14,292 bases of DNA from Bacilli bacterium (GTDB lineage: Bacteria > Bacillota_I > Bacilli_A > RF39 > UBA660). The position numbers and the translations under genes are program-made. This document shows positions 13,649 to 14,292 of the stretch, in pieces (positions within the stretch are counted from its first letter, which is position 1; each line of letters opens with the position of its first letter). Under the pieces are notes generated by a model. The model ran no database searches. It saw only the letters and a list, made by a program, of their open reading frames with translations, and had not been told where the DNA came from. The DNA lies in NCBI GenBank assembly GCA_016302505.1, contig JAEDNL010000031.1:1-14292 (forward strand). The letters are read 5' to 3'.

Positions 13649-14292
13649 TACACAATCCTTTCTATTTCATATTTTTCTTTGAACATAGATATTATTTCTT
13701 TTTTATGTGAAATATATATCAATGTTTTATTTTTACAATAATCAAATATTTTATTTAATATTTGTTTTTCTTCAATAACATCTACCTCACTTAGAGCTTC
13801 ATCTAATATAATATAATTTGAATCTTTTAATAAACTTCTAGCTAAAATGATTTTTTGCCTCTCACCTCCTGATATATTAAAACCATTATCTTCTATCATG
13901 AAATTATCTTTTAAATATTTACTTTCTATTAAAGCATTTAAATTACAAATATCAATTATTCTTTTATAATTATTATCATCTATATCTCTATCATAAATAA
14001 TATTATTTTTTATTGTATCGTTAGTTATATAATTATTTTGAGATACATATGTAAAACTATCTTGAATAGATTGTCTTGATATATTTTTTAAATTAATATT
14101 ATGTATTTTTATATCACCTTCATAGTCATTTAAATATTTTAATAATATTTTAATTATAGTACTTTTACCCAAACCACTTTTTCCATATATTAAATATCTA
14201 CTTTTATATGGTATATTTAAACTTATATTTTTAATTATATAATCAATGTTATTATAGCTATAACTAATATTATTAATTTTAATATCACCTTT
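13648..14292 (-). CDS. ABC transporter ATP-binding domain, C-terminal part (probable peptide exporter, 5' end off window)
   Basis: The frame is open from the window edge to TAA at 13650-13648, giving 214 visible residues; the N-terminus lies beyond the window. They form one complete nucleotide-binding domain: KGDIKINNISYSYN at the start, Walker A GKSGLGKST (37-45), Q-loop YVSQ with Gln85, signature NISGGERQ (139-146), Walker B YIILDEA with catalytic Glu165, and H-loop His196. All catalytic residues are present. The style fits exporters of bacteriocins and lantibiotics (ComA/LanT/PCAT type), in which a C39 peptidase and six membrane helices would precede this domain; that part cannot be seen. 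The link to peptide export rests on the two GG-leader ORFs directly downstream. A TTG inside Walker A should not be taken as the start. Confidence 0.88.
   Translation of the reverse strand, partial: KGDIKINNISYSYNNIDYIIKNISLNIPYKSRYLIYGKSGLGKSTIIKILLKYLNDYEGDIKIHNINLKNISRQSIQDSFTYVSQNNYITNDTIKNNIIYDRDIDDNNYKRIIDICNLNALIESKYLKDNFMIEDNGFNISGGERQKIILARSLLKDSNYIILDEALSEVDVIEEKQILNKIFDYCKNKTLIYISHKKEIISMFKEKYEIERIV

Noticed and set aside
13648..14172. A complete 174-residue ATPase starting at a TTG
   Set aside because: The TTG is the Leu codon within Walker A (GKSGLGKST). The frame continues open to the window edge with typical ATP-binding-domain sequence, so this is a truncated larger gene.
1..14292. 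Mollicute genetic code (TGA as Trp)
   Set aside because: TGA serves as the stop in cdd, yqfC and peptide A, and conserved Trp residues are encoded by TGG.
1..14292. tRNA or rRNA genes, riboswitches, CRISPR arrays, insertion sequences
   Set aside because: I saw no cloverleaf, regular spaced repeats, transposase motifs or long structured leaders; intergenic gaps are all short.

Overview
The window is very AT-rich, nearly all its genes are encoded on the minus strand, and TGA is used as a normal stop (cdd, yqfC, peptide A) while Trp is TGG. With the gene order recO-yqzL-era-cdd-dgkA-ybeY...yqfD-yqfC, this points to a low-GC Bacillota (Bacilli/Erysipelotrichia/RF39-like gut lineage) using the standard bacterial code, not a code-4 mollicute. 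The taxon is an inference from gene content and composition.

Layout, read along the minus strand from right to left. (1) 14292-13325: the 3' end of an ABC exporter (ATP-binding domain only), then two tiny, tightly coupled ORFs of 45 and 54 codons. Both begin with textbook double-glycine leaders (ELxxIxGG), and a strong terminator follows. I read this as a candidate two-peptide (class IIb-like) bacteriocin or peptide-signal cassette. Both peptides are easily missed in routine annotation and are the most interesting item here. (2) 13294-11614: a monocistronic gene with its own promoter and terminator, encoding a type IV pilin-like N-terminus fused to a large ectodomain that ends in BspA-type leucine-rich repeats. 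(3) 11583-7174: a MarR-type regulator followed by two overlapping half-transporter genes, forming a heterodimeric ABC exporter with one degenerate ATP site. The promoter overlaps a palindromic operator, so autoregulation is likely. (4) 7142-4661: another monocistronic surface-protein gene with a SipW-type signal/anchor and two copies of a roughly 300-residue domain, with a clear sigma-A-type promoter and terminator. (5) 4634-1: a conserved housekeeping operon, yqfC-yqfD-vanZ-like-ybeY-dgkA-cdd-era-yqzL-recO(partial). Most junctions overlap or nearly touch. Compared with the Bacillus order, phoH and pgpH are absent between yqfD and ybeY, and a VanZ-like membrane protein sits there.

Together the window joins a vertically inherited core operon (ribosome maturation, pyrimidine salvage, lipid recycling, repair) to an accessory, cell-envelope-facing block: two anchored surface proteins, an inducible exporter and an exporter-peptide cassette. 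No tRNA, rRNA, CRISPR array or insertion sequence was seen, and no stretch over 300 bases lacks a gene.
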